Counted from the stretch's first letter, positions 12,917 to 19,725 are shown. The stretch: 22,000 bases of DNA from CAZLQR01 sp964366455 (GCA_964366455.1 CAYISZ010000012.1:1-22000), one strand, 5' to 3'. Program-made: numbers and translations. Notes: generated by a model from the letters alone, not told the origin.

Positions 12917-14692
12917 TTAATGGAGTCCAAACTGCTTGAGCAGCTTTTCATTTCCTTGTATCTGATAGGTGAGAAGGTCCTTATAGACTCCGGGTCTTGT
13001 CGAAAGCTCCTTTGGATTGCCCTGTTGTGATATCTTACCATCCTCTATAACAAGAATTTTGTCGACATTTTGAATCGTTGAGAATCTATGTGCGATGATG
13101 ATGGTTAACCTGTCCTTCATTAGGTTCTCCAGACCTTTTTGTACCTCCATTTCTGACTTAGAGTCTAAACTAGAGGTCGCTTCATCAAGGATTAGGATGG
13201 GGGAGTCCTTTAGAATTGCACGAGCAATCTGAATTCTCTGTTTCTGTCCTCCCGATAGTCTCACGCCGCGTTCTCCAACCTCGGTTTCAATTCCTTTTTC
13301 AAAACTACTTACGAAATCCCATGCATTTGCCAACTTCAGCGCCAGTATTACCTGCTTGTGGGTAGTTGTAGGATTTCCGTATGCTACATTCTCTTTAATC
13401 GTTGTAGAGAATAGCTCATTTTCCTGAAACACTAAGGCAATGTTGTTACGAATCACTTGATGACTCATTTTCTTGTAAGATTCACCATTAAGTTTAATGT
13501 CTCCTTTGCTAGCGTTATAAAATTTAAGAATTAGATTCACAATTGTAGATTTACCCGCACCACTGTGCCCCACTAGTGCCACTTTTTCCTTATTATGCAA
13601 TGTAAAGGAGATGTCCTTTAATACTGGTTTTGATTTGTCGTAAGTAAAGGCAATGTTTTTAAAGCTTAGATCCGTCTTGAGATATTTTTTAGAAGAATAT
13701 TTTGATTTAGTCTCAAAAGGCTCAGACCCTTTGGTGTCTAAAATCTCAAAGTACTCCTTTGTTCCTGCCTCTGCCTCCTGAATTCGAGACAAAATAAAGG
13801 ACATTCCAAATAAAGGCCATCTCGCTTGATTGAGAAGTTGCAAAAGTAGCACCATCTCTCCCAAGGTGTATTGTTTCTCAAAAGTTCCCTTAAAAATCAA
13901 AAGAGTTACAACTCCAAAAACTATAGTTAAGCTGAGTTCCCTCACAAAATCTATAGTATGAAACTGTACACTTCGCTTGGCGTAATATTCGTTTATTCTT
14001 TTTAAACTCGTTTTAATAAAGCCGAACTCAATCGGTTCTGTGATGAAGCTCTTAACTAGCTTTATGTTGCTGATTACTTCACTCATTCGCGACCTCATAC
14101 GATCTTCAATGGGATTTTCTAGCATGATAATCTTTCCCCACTGTTTGGTAGAGTAGTAGCTTATTAGTATATATATGGGGAAAATAGAAAAAGTTATGAG
14201 GCCGATCTGCCAACTGTAGTAGGAAAGAAACACGATGGTGACAACCGCCTGCAGTATCGCTGGGATAATGAAGTTGGTAGCTGTATTTACAAAGGCCTGC
14301 ATTGTGAATAGGCCACGAGTGAGCTGGTTAATTATCTTTCCGGACATCTCGGAGTCGTAGTAGCTTTGTGGAAGTGTAAGAATTTTGTAATAAAAAGTTT
14401 CAGTCCAGAATGCGCGAAGCTTCCCCGAGATATGATCTCCAACACGATTGCTTAACGCTGTAGATAGGTTAATAACTACACCTGTTGCAAAAAAAAGGCC
14501 TACGTATGTGAGCAATGTATTTAAACTACCACCATTACCGCCCACCTGTAGCGAAATTTCGTCTACGATGAGTTTGAAGAATATTGGAAGAGAAAGATTG
14601 ATCAAAACTCCAAGGACTATTAGAAAACAGGAAAGTGCAAACCAAGTATTAAATCTCTTAGAGAGAGTAATTATTCTACCGATATTTTTCAT
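12917..14692 (-). CDS. ABC exporter, fused membrane and ATPase domains
   Basis: A 591-aa half-transporter of the MsbA/MdlB/LmrA type that works as a dimer to export lipids, peptides or drugs. The first 310 residues carry about six membrane helices (clear ones near 18-45, 60-80, 140-180 and 250-270). The ATPase half has Walker A GHSGAGKST (375-383), Q-loop FQEN (422-425), signature LSGGQKQR (479-486), Walker B ILILDEA (499-505) with E504, D-loop SSLD, and switch histidine H535 (IAHR). All catalytic residues are intact. TATACA (14699-14704) lies six bases before the ATG and TATAAT (14704-14709) overlaps it. Substrate unknown; a heterodimer partner is not adjacent, so a homodimer is likely. Confidence 0.92.
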   Translation of the reverse strand: MKNIGRIITLSKRFNTWFALSCFLIVLGVLINLSLPIFFKLIVDEISLQVGGNGGSLNTLLTYVGLFFATGVVINLSTALSNRVGDHISGKLRAFWTETFYYKILTLPQSYYDSEMSGKIINQLTRGLFTMQAFVNTATNFIIPAILQAVVTIVFLSYYSWQIGLITFSIFPIYILISYYSTKQWGKIIMLENPIEDRMRSRMSEVISNIKLVKSFITEPIEFGFIKTSLKRINEYYAKRSVQFHTIDFVRELSLTIVFGVVTLLIFKGTFEKQYTLGEMVLLLQLLNQARWPLFGMSFILSRIQEAEAGTKEYFEILDTKGSEPFETKSKYSSKKYLKTDLSFKNIAFTYDKSKPVLKDISFTLHNKEKVALVGHSGAGKSTIVNLILKFYNASKGDIKLNGESYKKMSHQVIRNNIALVFQENELFSTTIKENVAYGNPTTTHKQVILALKLANAWDFVSSFEKGIETEVGERGVRLSGGQKQRIQIARAILKDSPILILDEATSSLDSKSEMEVQKGLENLMKDRLTIIIAHRFSTIQNVDKILVIEDGKISQQGNPKELSTRPGVYKDLLTYQIQGNEKLLKQFGLH

Positions 14693-14770
14693 AAACTATG
14701 TATATTATATCAGCTATAAATCCTCTTGCATCTTTTGGATGGCTTTACTACAATAACGAACAATACCTAT

Positions 14771-15433
14771 ATGGGAAGTAAATTTTTTGAGATTTTTGGA
14801 AAGGTTGTCTTGGTTTTAATTCTACTTGGAGGAGTCGCCGGTGGAGCTTACTACTACGGAATGACACGGAATGGAACTAAGAGTGCGGATGAGAAATTGG
14901 TTTTAACAACTGGCGAAAATGATGGTTCCACTAACTCAACATCTGGCTCCAACTCTACTGCGCCAACGACAGCTCCAGTTGCAAAAGTTCTGATAGCTGC
15001 AGGTTCAGTAGAACATGCAAAGTACACCGCTTCCGTTCCAGAGGACTGGACCGTCACCAAAGATCCAAATAACTCCAACGATATGGATAAGCTAACACTT
15101 ACTAAAAATGGGTACACCATTGTTATATATCAGGCAAACATGGGAGGTTCTATGTATTCATTTTCTGACGCAAAAGTTGATGGCCCATTTGCTCAGCAAT
15201 ATTCGGGAACTTACACTGACTTTACCGGAGCAAGCGGGGAGAAGTTCAGAAGAATCGATTCATCCTCGCAGAATAAACCAGGAGAAAAAAATTATGGCGT
15301 ACTAGTGTTTGGCTCTGATGCATATCAGACGCCAACGGTATTTGGTGGAATATCCTACACAACTCCATTGAGTCCTAGCGAAGACATGCTTGACGAAATG
15401 GACTCCATCATCGGCTCTCTTAAAAAAGAATAA
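14771..15433 (+). CDS. Membrane-anchored surface protein with Ser/Thr-rich linker
   Basis: Unrecognised family. I place the start at the ATG at 14771 (220 aa, MGSKFFEIFGK) because the frame upstream only offers a TTG and would put non-hydrophobic residues ahead of the anchor. Layout: one N-terminal membrane helix (VVLVLILLGGVAGGAYYYG, about residues 12-30), a Ser/Thr/Asn-rich flexible linker (about 50-75: TNSTSGSNSTAPTTAP), and a C-terminal beta-rich domain starting HAKYTASVPEDWTV, where an aromatic strand pattern with YGVLVFG resembles PsbP/lipoprotein-like folds. Probably faces outward. It stands divergent to the ABC exporter and convergent with the Pro/Thr-tailed protein. Confidence 0.75.
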   Translation: MGSKFFEIFGKVVLVLILLGGVAGGAYYYGMTRNGTKSADEKLVLTTGENDGSTNSTSGSNSTAPTTAPVAKVLIAAGSVEHAKYTASVPEDWTVTKDPNNSNDMDKLTLTKNGYTIVIYQANMGGSMYSFSDAKVDGPFAQQYSGTYTDFTGASGEKFRRIDSSSQNKPGEKNYGVLVFGSDAYQTPTVFGGISYTTPLSPSEDMLDEMDSIIGSLKKE

Positions 15434-15471
15434 TTTGCATTTGGGCTAACTATCTTGCAGCTGTGTGTTTT

Positions 15472-15876
15472 TTAAGTGGCAGGCGTTGGCGTTGGAGATG
15501 GGGTTGGAGTGGGTGATGGAGTTGTAGTGGGAGGATATTTTACTGTTGGAACTACGGTTGGAGTAGGTGGGTATGTTATCTTGGGAACGGGCGTTGGAGA
15601 AGGACTCTTCTTTTTAGGTGGCGTAGGTTTTGCGGTAGGGATTGGTTTCAAACATTTGTTTCTAAATTTGCTGCAGTTGTTATTTCTTGCATTTTTTCCA
15701 GAACAAAACGATCTAACAGAATTACAATATTTCAAATCGGATAAACTTCCGGCTCTAGCACTGTAGGTCCCAAGTCCGGTTCCTATAAGGAGAAGTCCAG
15801 CAATCAACGTGGAGACGAGAACGAGAATCAAAACAAAGGTGCTAACTTTACGATCACCATGCGTAAGACTTTTCAT
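15472..15876 (-). CDS. Secreted/anchored protein with Cys cluster and Pro-Thr-rich tail
   Basis: A 134-aa protein of unknown function. An N-terminal hydrophobic helix (about residues 12-36, VSTFVLILVLVSTLIAGLLL) acts as signal or anchor. A short segment with four cysteines follows (YCNSVRSFC...NNNCSKFRNKC), suggesting two disulfides outside the cell, and the last 55 residues are a Pro/Thr/Ser-rich tail with imperfect repeats (PTPVP, YPPTPT, PSPTPTPSPTPTP). Such tails span cell walls or are glycosylated in other bacteria. The matching DNA is a low-complexity GGNGTTGGN repeat on the plus strand, so an opposing open frame there is spurious. Confidence 0.7.
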   Translation of the reverse strand: MKSLTHGDRKVSTFVLILVLVSTLIAGLLLIGTGLGTYSARAGSLSDLKYCNSVRSFCSGKNARNNNCSKFRNKCLKPIPTAKPTPPKKKSPSPTPVPKITYPPTPTVVPTVKYPPTTTPSPTPTPSPTPTPAT

Positions 15877-16019
15877 CGATATACTAATTTATATATCTAC
15901 TGTTTGATATTTGCAATGGTTAATGACTTGAAGGGTCCACCATAACTTAGCTTTCGCCTTACCTATTATTCATAGCGCGGCTCAAGCTGCGTTTATTTGG
16001 CGGACATAAGAATCTGTAA

Positions 16020-16051
16020 ACTCGTTAACCCGTGAACGCTTTAACTCGCTA
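16020..16051. repeat. Degenerate 8-bp tandem array, copy 4
   Basis: Octads in register: ACTCGTTA, ACCCGTGA, ACGCTTTA, ACTCGCTA, followed by a decayed ACAGCTTC. Units ACTCGTTA and ACCCGTGA are identical to units at 99-106 and 801-808, some 15 kb away. It lies just downstream of the minus-strand tRNA-Arg. Confidence 0.85.
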
Positions 16052-16064
16052 ACAGCTTCTAATG

Positions 16065-16136
16065 TGCGCCCAGAGGGAATCGAACTCTCATCACTGGTTC
16101 CGAAGACCAGTACTCTATCCGTTGAGCTATGGGCGC
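16065..16136 (-). tRNA. tRNA-Arg (anticodon TCG)
   Basis: On the minus strand the acceptor stem GCGCCCA pairs fully with TGGGCGC. The D arm is GCTC...GAGT, and the anticodon arm CTGGT-CTTCGGA-ACCAG gives anticodon TCG (reads CGA/CGN). The T arm carries TTCGATT with one A-C mismatch in its stem (GAGAG/CCCTC). The discriminator is A. The 3' CCA is not encoded (next bases are CAT). Confidence 0.93.
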
Positions 16137-16146
16137 TGAGAACGCT

Positions 16147-16181
16147 CAATTTGAAATTTGAACTTTGAAATTTGAGCTTTC
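16147..16181. repeat. 7-bp tandem array upstream of the methyltransferase
   Basis: Heptads CAATTTG, AAATTTG, AACTTTG, AAATTTG, AGCTTTC, in register with the following ATAATTA and TACTATA. Same AATTTGA type as the lexA leader. TTGAAA at 16165-16170 plus TATACT at 16187-16192 (16-bp spacer) form a plausible promoter made largely of array sequence. Confidence 0.8.
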
Positions 16182-16192
16182 ATAATTATACT
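16165..16192 (+). promoter_or_regulatory. Promoter for a leaderless methyltransferase mRNA
   Basis: TTGAAA, 16 bp, TATACT, then six bases (ATACGG) and the ATG at 16199. Initiation would fall on or next to the start codon. This also favours 16199 over the upstream TTG at 16172, which lies upstream of the -10 box. Confidence 0.6.
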
Positions 16193-16198
16193 ATACGG

Positions 16199-16762
16199 AT
16201 GGGCCCCGTAATTTATATCTCCCTACTAGTCCTCGAGCTGTTGTTTTTAGCTAGTGTGACAATCTACTTAGCATTTCTCATCTATTCATCAATTATGGGA
16301 TCTCCATATGTTCCGTCTACTAATAAGCAGGTGGTTTCACTTCTTGCCCTAATTAAACCGAAACGCAAAACAAAAATATTGGAACTTGGATGCGGAGACG
16401 GAAGATTTCTACGACTAGCTGCCAAACAATATCACTGTACTGGACTTGGAATAGACATTAACCCAGTCGTTCTTTTAAAAGCACGTCTTCTTACGCATTT
16501 CCAAAAACTTAAAAACATCAAATTTGAGAATAGAAATATTTTCAAACAGCCCTTTGTCGGGTACGACTTAGTTTATTTATTCCTTATGCCCAAACTGCTA
16601 GGTCAAATTGCTCCGCAGATTAAAAAAGAGATGAAACCTTCAACCCTAGTAATCTCTCATGGTTTTAAGATCCCAACATGCGATAAGTACATTACCCGAG
16701 TTGTACAAAGCCATCCATTTGACTCCTATTTTTACCGCTTCCCCAAATCAAAACGAGGTTGA
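16199..16762 (+). CDS. Membrane-anchored class I SAM-dependent methyltransferase
   Basis: A 187-aa protein starting MGPVIYISLL. One N-terminal membrane helix (about residues 4-32) is followed by GSPYVPSTNKQVVSLL and a Rossmann methyltransferase core: motif I ILELGCGDGRF (60-70), motif II acidic D86 in GIDINP, and FKQPFVGYDLVYLFLMP as motif IV region. The combination of a membrane anchor, a PYVPS segment and a short core resembles the FAM173/ATPSC-KMT group of lysine methyltransferases, but this is by motif only. The ATG is preferred because a -10 box sits six bases upstream. The TGA stop overlaps the -35 box of the next gene. Confidence 0.8.
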   Translation: MGPVIYISLLVLELLFLASVTIYLAFLIYSSIMGSPYVPSTNKQVVSLLALIKPKRKTKILELGCGDGRFLRLAAKQYHCTGLGIDINPVVLLKARLLTHFQKLKNIKFENRNIFKQPFVGYDLVYLFLMPKLLGQIAPQIKKEMKPSTLVISHGFKIPTCDKYITRVVQSHPFDSYFYRFPKSKRG

Positions 16763-16787
16763 ATCAGCCACCTTTTTTAACTATCAT
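16759..16787 (+). promoter_or_regulatory. Promoter for the muramidase-like gene (leaderless)
   Basis: TTGAAT (16759-16764), exactly 17 bp, TATCAT (16782-16787), exactly six bases (GAATAA), then ATG at 16794. Both boxes are close to consensus and the geometry is ideal for transcription starting at the start codon. The -35 box overlaps the methyltransferase stop codon. Confidence 0.65.
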
Positions 16788-16793
16788 GAATAA

Positions 16794-17369
16794 ATGAAAA
16801 AGAGGTCTATTTTTTGGATTGGTTTATTTTCAGTCTTGGTAGTCGCCAACCTCATCATCGCTCTTCACTACGTACAAAAAGTTAAAAGGGTTACAGCGGC
16901 AAATACAATCTTGAATGAAATCGACGCATCGTATGAATTTGACCAAGCCGATATAGATGAAGTAACGCGAGGAGATATGAAATCGAGTGATCCAAGAGTG
17001 GCAAATCTTAAGCGCTTCTTCAGAAAGTACAACTCACCACTTTATGACAGTGCAGATGTAGTGGTGAATACAGCTGACAAGTACGACTTTGACTACCGCT
17101 TACTACCAGCTATCGCAATGCAGGAGTCTGGTCTCTGTCGAGTAATTCCAAACGATTCACATAACTGTTGGGGTTGGGGTATTTACGGCACAACCGTTAC
17201 GAGATTTGAATCCTACCCAGTTGCAATCGAGACAGTTTCTAAAGGAATCAAGAACAACTACATAGATAAAGGATTAACAACTCCTGAACAAATTATGGCA
17301 AAGTACACCCCGTCATCTAATGGAAGTTGGGCTAGGGGAGTGAATCAATTTATAAGAGCCCTCGAATAA
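16794..17369 (+). CDS. Lysozyme/glucosaminidase-like cell wall hydrolase, membrane-anchored
   Basis: A 191-aa protein with an N-terminal signal/anchor helix (residues 5-25) and a C-terminal domain like bacterial endo-beta-N-acetylglucosaminidases (GH73-like fold). The likely catalytic acid is E111 in LLPAIAMQESG, followed by HNCWGWGIYG, a SYPVAIETVSKGIKNNYI helix and the C-terminal ...WARGVNQFIRALE. C115 and C125 could form a disulfide. It would act outside the membrane on peptidoglycan. The protein encoded at 18972-19547 is a clear paralogue with the same order of motifs. Family knowledge supports wall cutting; the exact bond cleaved is not known. Confidence 0.8.
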   Translation: MKKRSIFWIGLFSVLVVANLIIALHYVQKVKRVTAANTILNEIDASYEFDQADIDEVTRGDMKSSDPRVANLKRFFRKYNSPLYDSADVVVNTADKYDFDYRLLPAIAMQESGLCRVIPNDSHNCWGWGIYGTTVTRFESYPVAIETVSKGIKNNYIDKGLTTPEQIMAKYTPSSNGSWARGVNQFIRALE

Positions 17370-17374
17370 TACCG

Positions 17375-17437
17375 TAGAACTTAAAACATAGAACTTAGAA
17401 CTTTTCAAGCTCCACGCTCTACGCTACAAGCTACAAA
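17375..17437. repeat. Nine-unit 7-bp tandem array of two repeat types
   Basis: Heptads in strict register: TAGAACT, TAAAACA, TAGAACT, TAGAACT, TTTCAAG, CTCCACG, CTCTACG, CTACAAG, CTACAAA. The first half is built on TAGAACT and the second on CTNCAAG/CTCNACG, yet the register is unbroken across the switch. It fills the gap between two convergent genes, where no promoter is needed. Confidence 0.85.
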
Positions 17438-17442
17438 GGAGA

Positions 17443-18072
17443 TTATTGGACATTACGAGTGACCTGAAGTTCCTGGGAGAGTGAATACTGAGTACCCATA
17501 GATTTCGTTCGAGCAGCAAATGCCGAACCTCTTTTTTTACGCTTATTAATCATTGCCTGCATCCAAGTATTGGATTCTCCAATTTTAAGGCGAATTGTTC
17601 TCAGTAATGAAAGAATAACCTCTAAGAAAGAAGCATCGTAAGGCTTAGAGCCTTCTTTTGATGATCCCAACGTCAATTTTTCCACATCCTTGACCTCTGC
17701 AAGCATAGCCTGATTTTGCTGCTTAATCATCTTAATTTCCTGTTTTACCTGCTCAATCAGCTGCTGAATCTCAGCTATCTCTTGTTTGACTGTGAAGTTC
17801 TCGTGATGCTCATGAAACCTAAAAACAGGCTTGGCTTCCTTTTTCTTGCCATGTTCAGCTTTATGCTGTTCCTTGGTTGGTGCGTCGTGCTCATCATCGT
17901 AAAAGTCGCTTTCACCAATAAACTGGTCAAAAACGCCGCCTGCGATGCCACCTAGTTCCTGGGCTGTCTGCCTTAAAGAGGATGTACCCAAATCTGCGAT
18001 TGTTTCGATTGGGTTCTTCTCGAGGGGGTTAAATTTGGATTTTTTAGCCTGACCGGCCTGCTTTACGCTCAT
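17443..18072 (-). CDS. Hypothetical coiled-coil protein, probably DUF5660-like
   Basis: A 209-aa soluble protein of unknown function. The middle (about 40-90) is charged and His/Lys-rich, followed by a Gln/Glu/Lys coiled coil (about 93-135: EIAEIQQLIEQVKQEIKMI). The C-terminal third, LEVILSLLRTIRLKIGESNTW then KKRGSAFAARTKSMGTQYSLSQELQVTRNVQ, is of the kind I associate with the DUF5660 family of Patescibacteria; that name is from memory and tentative. No signal peptide. It lies 12 bp downstream of trigger factor on the same strand, so the two are likely co-transcribed with the muramidase-like gene. Confidence 0.75.
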   Translation of the reverse strand: MSVKQAGQAKKSKFNPLEKNPIETIADLGTSSLRQTAQELGGIAGGVFDQFIGESDFYDDEHDAPTKEQHKAEHGKKKEAKPVFRFHEHHENFTVKQEIAEIQQLIEQVKQEIKMIKQQNQAMLAEVKDVEKLTLGSSKEGSKPYDASFLEVILSLLRTIRLKIGESNTWMQAMINKRKKRGSAFAARTKSMGTQYSLSQELQVTRNVQ

Positions 18073-18084
18073 GCCTGAATATTA

Positions 18085-18972
18085 CTATAAGCTTAACAGA
18101 AAATCAAGTGTCTTTTGCTTGCGTAAAAGAGCGGCATAATAATAGGCGTTCTGCATTGCTGCAGCACGCTCTTTATTATCCTTGATTGAGGTGAAAAGCT
18201 TCTCTAATTCCTCATTTTCAACTGCGATTTTTTCCTTCTCAGCAATCTCATTTAAGGCGAATTCTAAGCTATGCGTCTCCATAATCTCTTTTAAAAACTG
18301 CTCTCTCAACTGCTCCATTGTAAGATTTTTAGACTGAAGGTATGTTTCGGTGGTCATGCCTAGTTTTTGAATGTCATCGACCAGTCGAGATAATCTACTA
18401 TTTAGCTCCTCCTCAAGTATGAAATCAGATACCTCAACCTTAGAAGATTCGAGCAAAGCTCCAAGCATCTCGTTTAGAAGTGCTTGCTGTTTTCTTGCCT
18501 TTTCCTTCTCGTCCTCTTCTGGTTTAGGTTCTGATCCTGGCACCCAAATGTCAGCCTTGTTTCTCTTTTCTTTAATCTCTTTTAATGTCTTTTTGTAGTC
18601 ACCAAGCACTACTGTAGGTTTTTCTGCGAGTGTGAATATTAGCTCCCAAGGCTCATTTTCCTTAGCTTTTTTAAGATCGACACGAGGGGAAATTACTGGC
18701 TTCAGATCTTCCTTTTTGATAATCTCCGAATAGATATCAGGAAAAAGCGTTCTAATAATCTGCTGGTAGATAGATTCTTTCTTAACGTGTTTTTCGGCTA
18801 GCGCTTTTGGTGCTTTTCCCTTACGGTAACCTTCTACCTCTAGATTGTCGGCTAGAGTCTGAAAGGCCTTTGTAGTCTCCTTTTCCACAGTTGCCCATGG
18901 CAGTTGCACAGTTATCTCAAAGGTTCCCTTGGGTAATTTTTTTACTGAGTGACTGTACATAAGTAGGCCCAT
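18085..18972 (-). CDS. tig: Trigger factor lacking the PPIase domain
   Basis: Ribosome-associated chaperone for nascent chains. At 295 aa it is much shorter than the usual 430. The N-terminal ribosome-binding domain is present, with signature VEGYRKGKAPKAL (residues 46-58; family GFRxGxxP). The strand KPVISPRVDLKKAKENEPWELIFTLAEKPTVVLGDYK that ends this domain is followed directly by an acidic, Lys-rich linker (about 135-165) and then the helical C-terminal chaperone arms (about 165-295). The FKBP-type isomerase domain is missing. The start at 18972 overlaps the stop of the upstream gene (TAATG), implying translational coupling; Met5 (MYSHS) is an alternative start. Confidence 0.88.
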   Translation of the reverse strand: MGLLMYSHSVKKLPKGTFEITVQLPWATVEKETTKAFQTLADNLEVEGYRKGKAPKALAEKHVKKESIYQQIIRTLFPDIYSEIIKKEDLKPVISPRVDLKKAKENEPWELIFTLAEKPTVVLGDYKKTLKEIKEKRNKADIWVPGSEPKPEEDEKEKARKQQALLNEMLGALLESSKVEVSDFILEEELNSRLSRLVDDIQKLGMTTETYLQSKNLTMEQLREQFLKEIMETHSLEFALNEIAEKEKIAVENEELEKLFTSIKDNKERAAAMQNAYYYAALLRKQKTLDFLLSL

Positions 18973-19547
18973 TATAACGAAATGTTGTCCGCCTGTAAAC
19001 TCTCATCCTCTTCCATTCGCTCAAAGTCGCTCATAAAGCGCTCGACACGCACAGCCCAAGTAGGGCTCGCGGCATAGATCTTACCTATGTCATAGACATC
19101 ATTTGCTCCTTTGTCGATATAGTTAGTTCTAAGTCCCTTACCTACAGTGTCGATGGCATCGCTCCAAGTATCAAACATTATATAGCCACCACCCCATCCA
19201 AACGGATTGTTCGAGTTAGGGTGAATAAACTGACCATAGCTAGACTCAAGGCGGGTAATAGACGGCAATAGGTAACAGTCAAGCTGATAGTTAGTACATG
19301 TACTAATGAATGCGTCTACGGATCCTGCAAGAGGCGAGTTGTTGGCCTGCAGTACCTTAGCAATTACTCTTTTTTTAGTCACATAGTCCTGCGCAATATC
19401 TCTATGGGATATTCTATTCGCAATCTCATTTTTAGGCTTGGCCACAAGAATGGCCGAAGCACCAGCTTCCTGATCTGAAGCACGGACTGTAGGCGCTAAA
19501 AGAATTAGCACGGCAATAAGGGTTAAAAGCACTTTAAATGTTTTCAT
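18972..19547 (-). CDS. Secreted lysozyme/glucosaminidase-like cell wall hydrolase (paralogue)
   Basis: A 191-aa protein starting MKTFKVLLTLIAVLILLAPTVRA, a good signal peptide with likely cleavage after the VRA of TVRA. A longer frame reaches 19619 by a TTG, but that would include the -10 box and hairpin, so I choose 19547. The C-terminal domain parallels the 16794-17369 product: YLLPSITRLESSYG (catalytic candidate E101), NNPFGWGGGYIMF, AIDTVGKGLRTNYIDKG and WAVRVERFMSDFE. C84 and C91 precede the catalytic segment, unlike the paralogue. Its leader is a strong promoter followed at once by a terminator-shaped hairpin. Its stop overlaps the trigger factor start. Confidence 0.8.
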   Translation of the reverse strand: MKTFKVLLTLIAVLILLAPTVRASDQEAGASAILVAKPKNEIANRISHRDIAQDYVTKKRVIAKVLQANNSPLAGSVDAFISTCTNYQLDCYLLPSITRLESSYGQFIHPNSNNPFGWGGGYIMFDTWSDAIDTVGKGLRTNYIDKGANDVYDIGKIYAASPTWAVRVERFMSDFERMEEDESLQADNISL

Positions 19548-19553
19548 ACCAAT

Positions 19554-19602
19554 AAAAAAGATCCTAAAGCTTTTCAGCGCTTGGCGAAAAACCTTAGGAT
19601 CT
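19554..19602 (-). terminator. Terminator-shaped hairpin in the muramidase leader (possible attenuator)
   Basis: On the minus strand, AGATCCTAA (19594-19602) pairs perfectly with TTAGGATCT (19559-19567), and an inner TTTTC/GAAAA stem extends it. The outer stem runs directly into six T residues (19559-19554). The predicted transcription start is at about 19602, so the RNA would begin with the hairpin's first base. The ATG follows about seven bases after the T-run. Read as an intrinsic terminator it would cut most transcripts to about 50 nt; read as a leader it would stabilise the mRNA. Confidence 0.7.
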
Positions 19603-19609
19603 AAAGAGT

Positions 19610-19638
19610 AGTATAGCAAAGTACTACAGGTCTGTCAA
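19610..19638 (-). promoter_or_regulatory. Near-consensus sigma-70-type promoter
   Basis: On the minus strand: TTGACA (19633-19638), exactly 17 bp, TATACT (19610-19615). Only one base differs from full consensus, the strongest promoter in the window. It drives the hairpin and then the muramidase, trigger factor and coiled-coil genes. Confidence 0.85.
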
Positions 19639-19725
19639 GGGGTCAATTTAACGCCCTATAGCTTCAGTTTGAGGCTAATTACCACATGTTGAAGCGGGTG
19701 AGGCTATACAGTAGTATATGTATAT

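Noticed and set aside
15476..15766. Plus-strand open frame rich in Gly-Val opposite the Pro/Thr-tailed protein
   Set aside because: It is the complement of the low-complexity Pro/Thr tail; the minus-strand frame has a proper anchor and Cys segment, the plus-strand one has no start context or fold.
15976..15998. Hairpin CGCGGC-TCAA-GCTGCG followed by TTTATTT on the plus strand
   Set aside because: It has terminator shape, but no plus-strand gene ends nearby (the closest plus-strand gene ends at 15433, beyond an opposite-strand gene) and the stem is short with a G-T pair.
16172..16198. TTG start 27 bases upstream for the methyltransferase
   Set aside because: The TTG lies within the repeat array and upstream of the -10 box; the ATG at 16199 has ideal spacing from TATACT and starts right before the membrane helix.
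99..17437. CRISPR array interpretation of the repeated intergenic units
   Set aside because: Units are 7-8 bp with no spacers of unique sequence, no 24-37 bp repeats and no cas genes.
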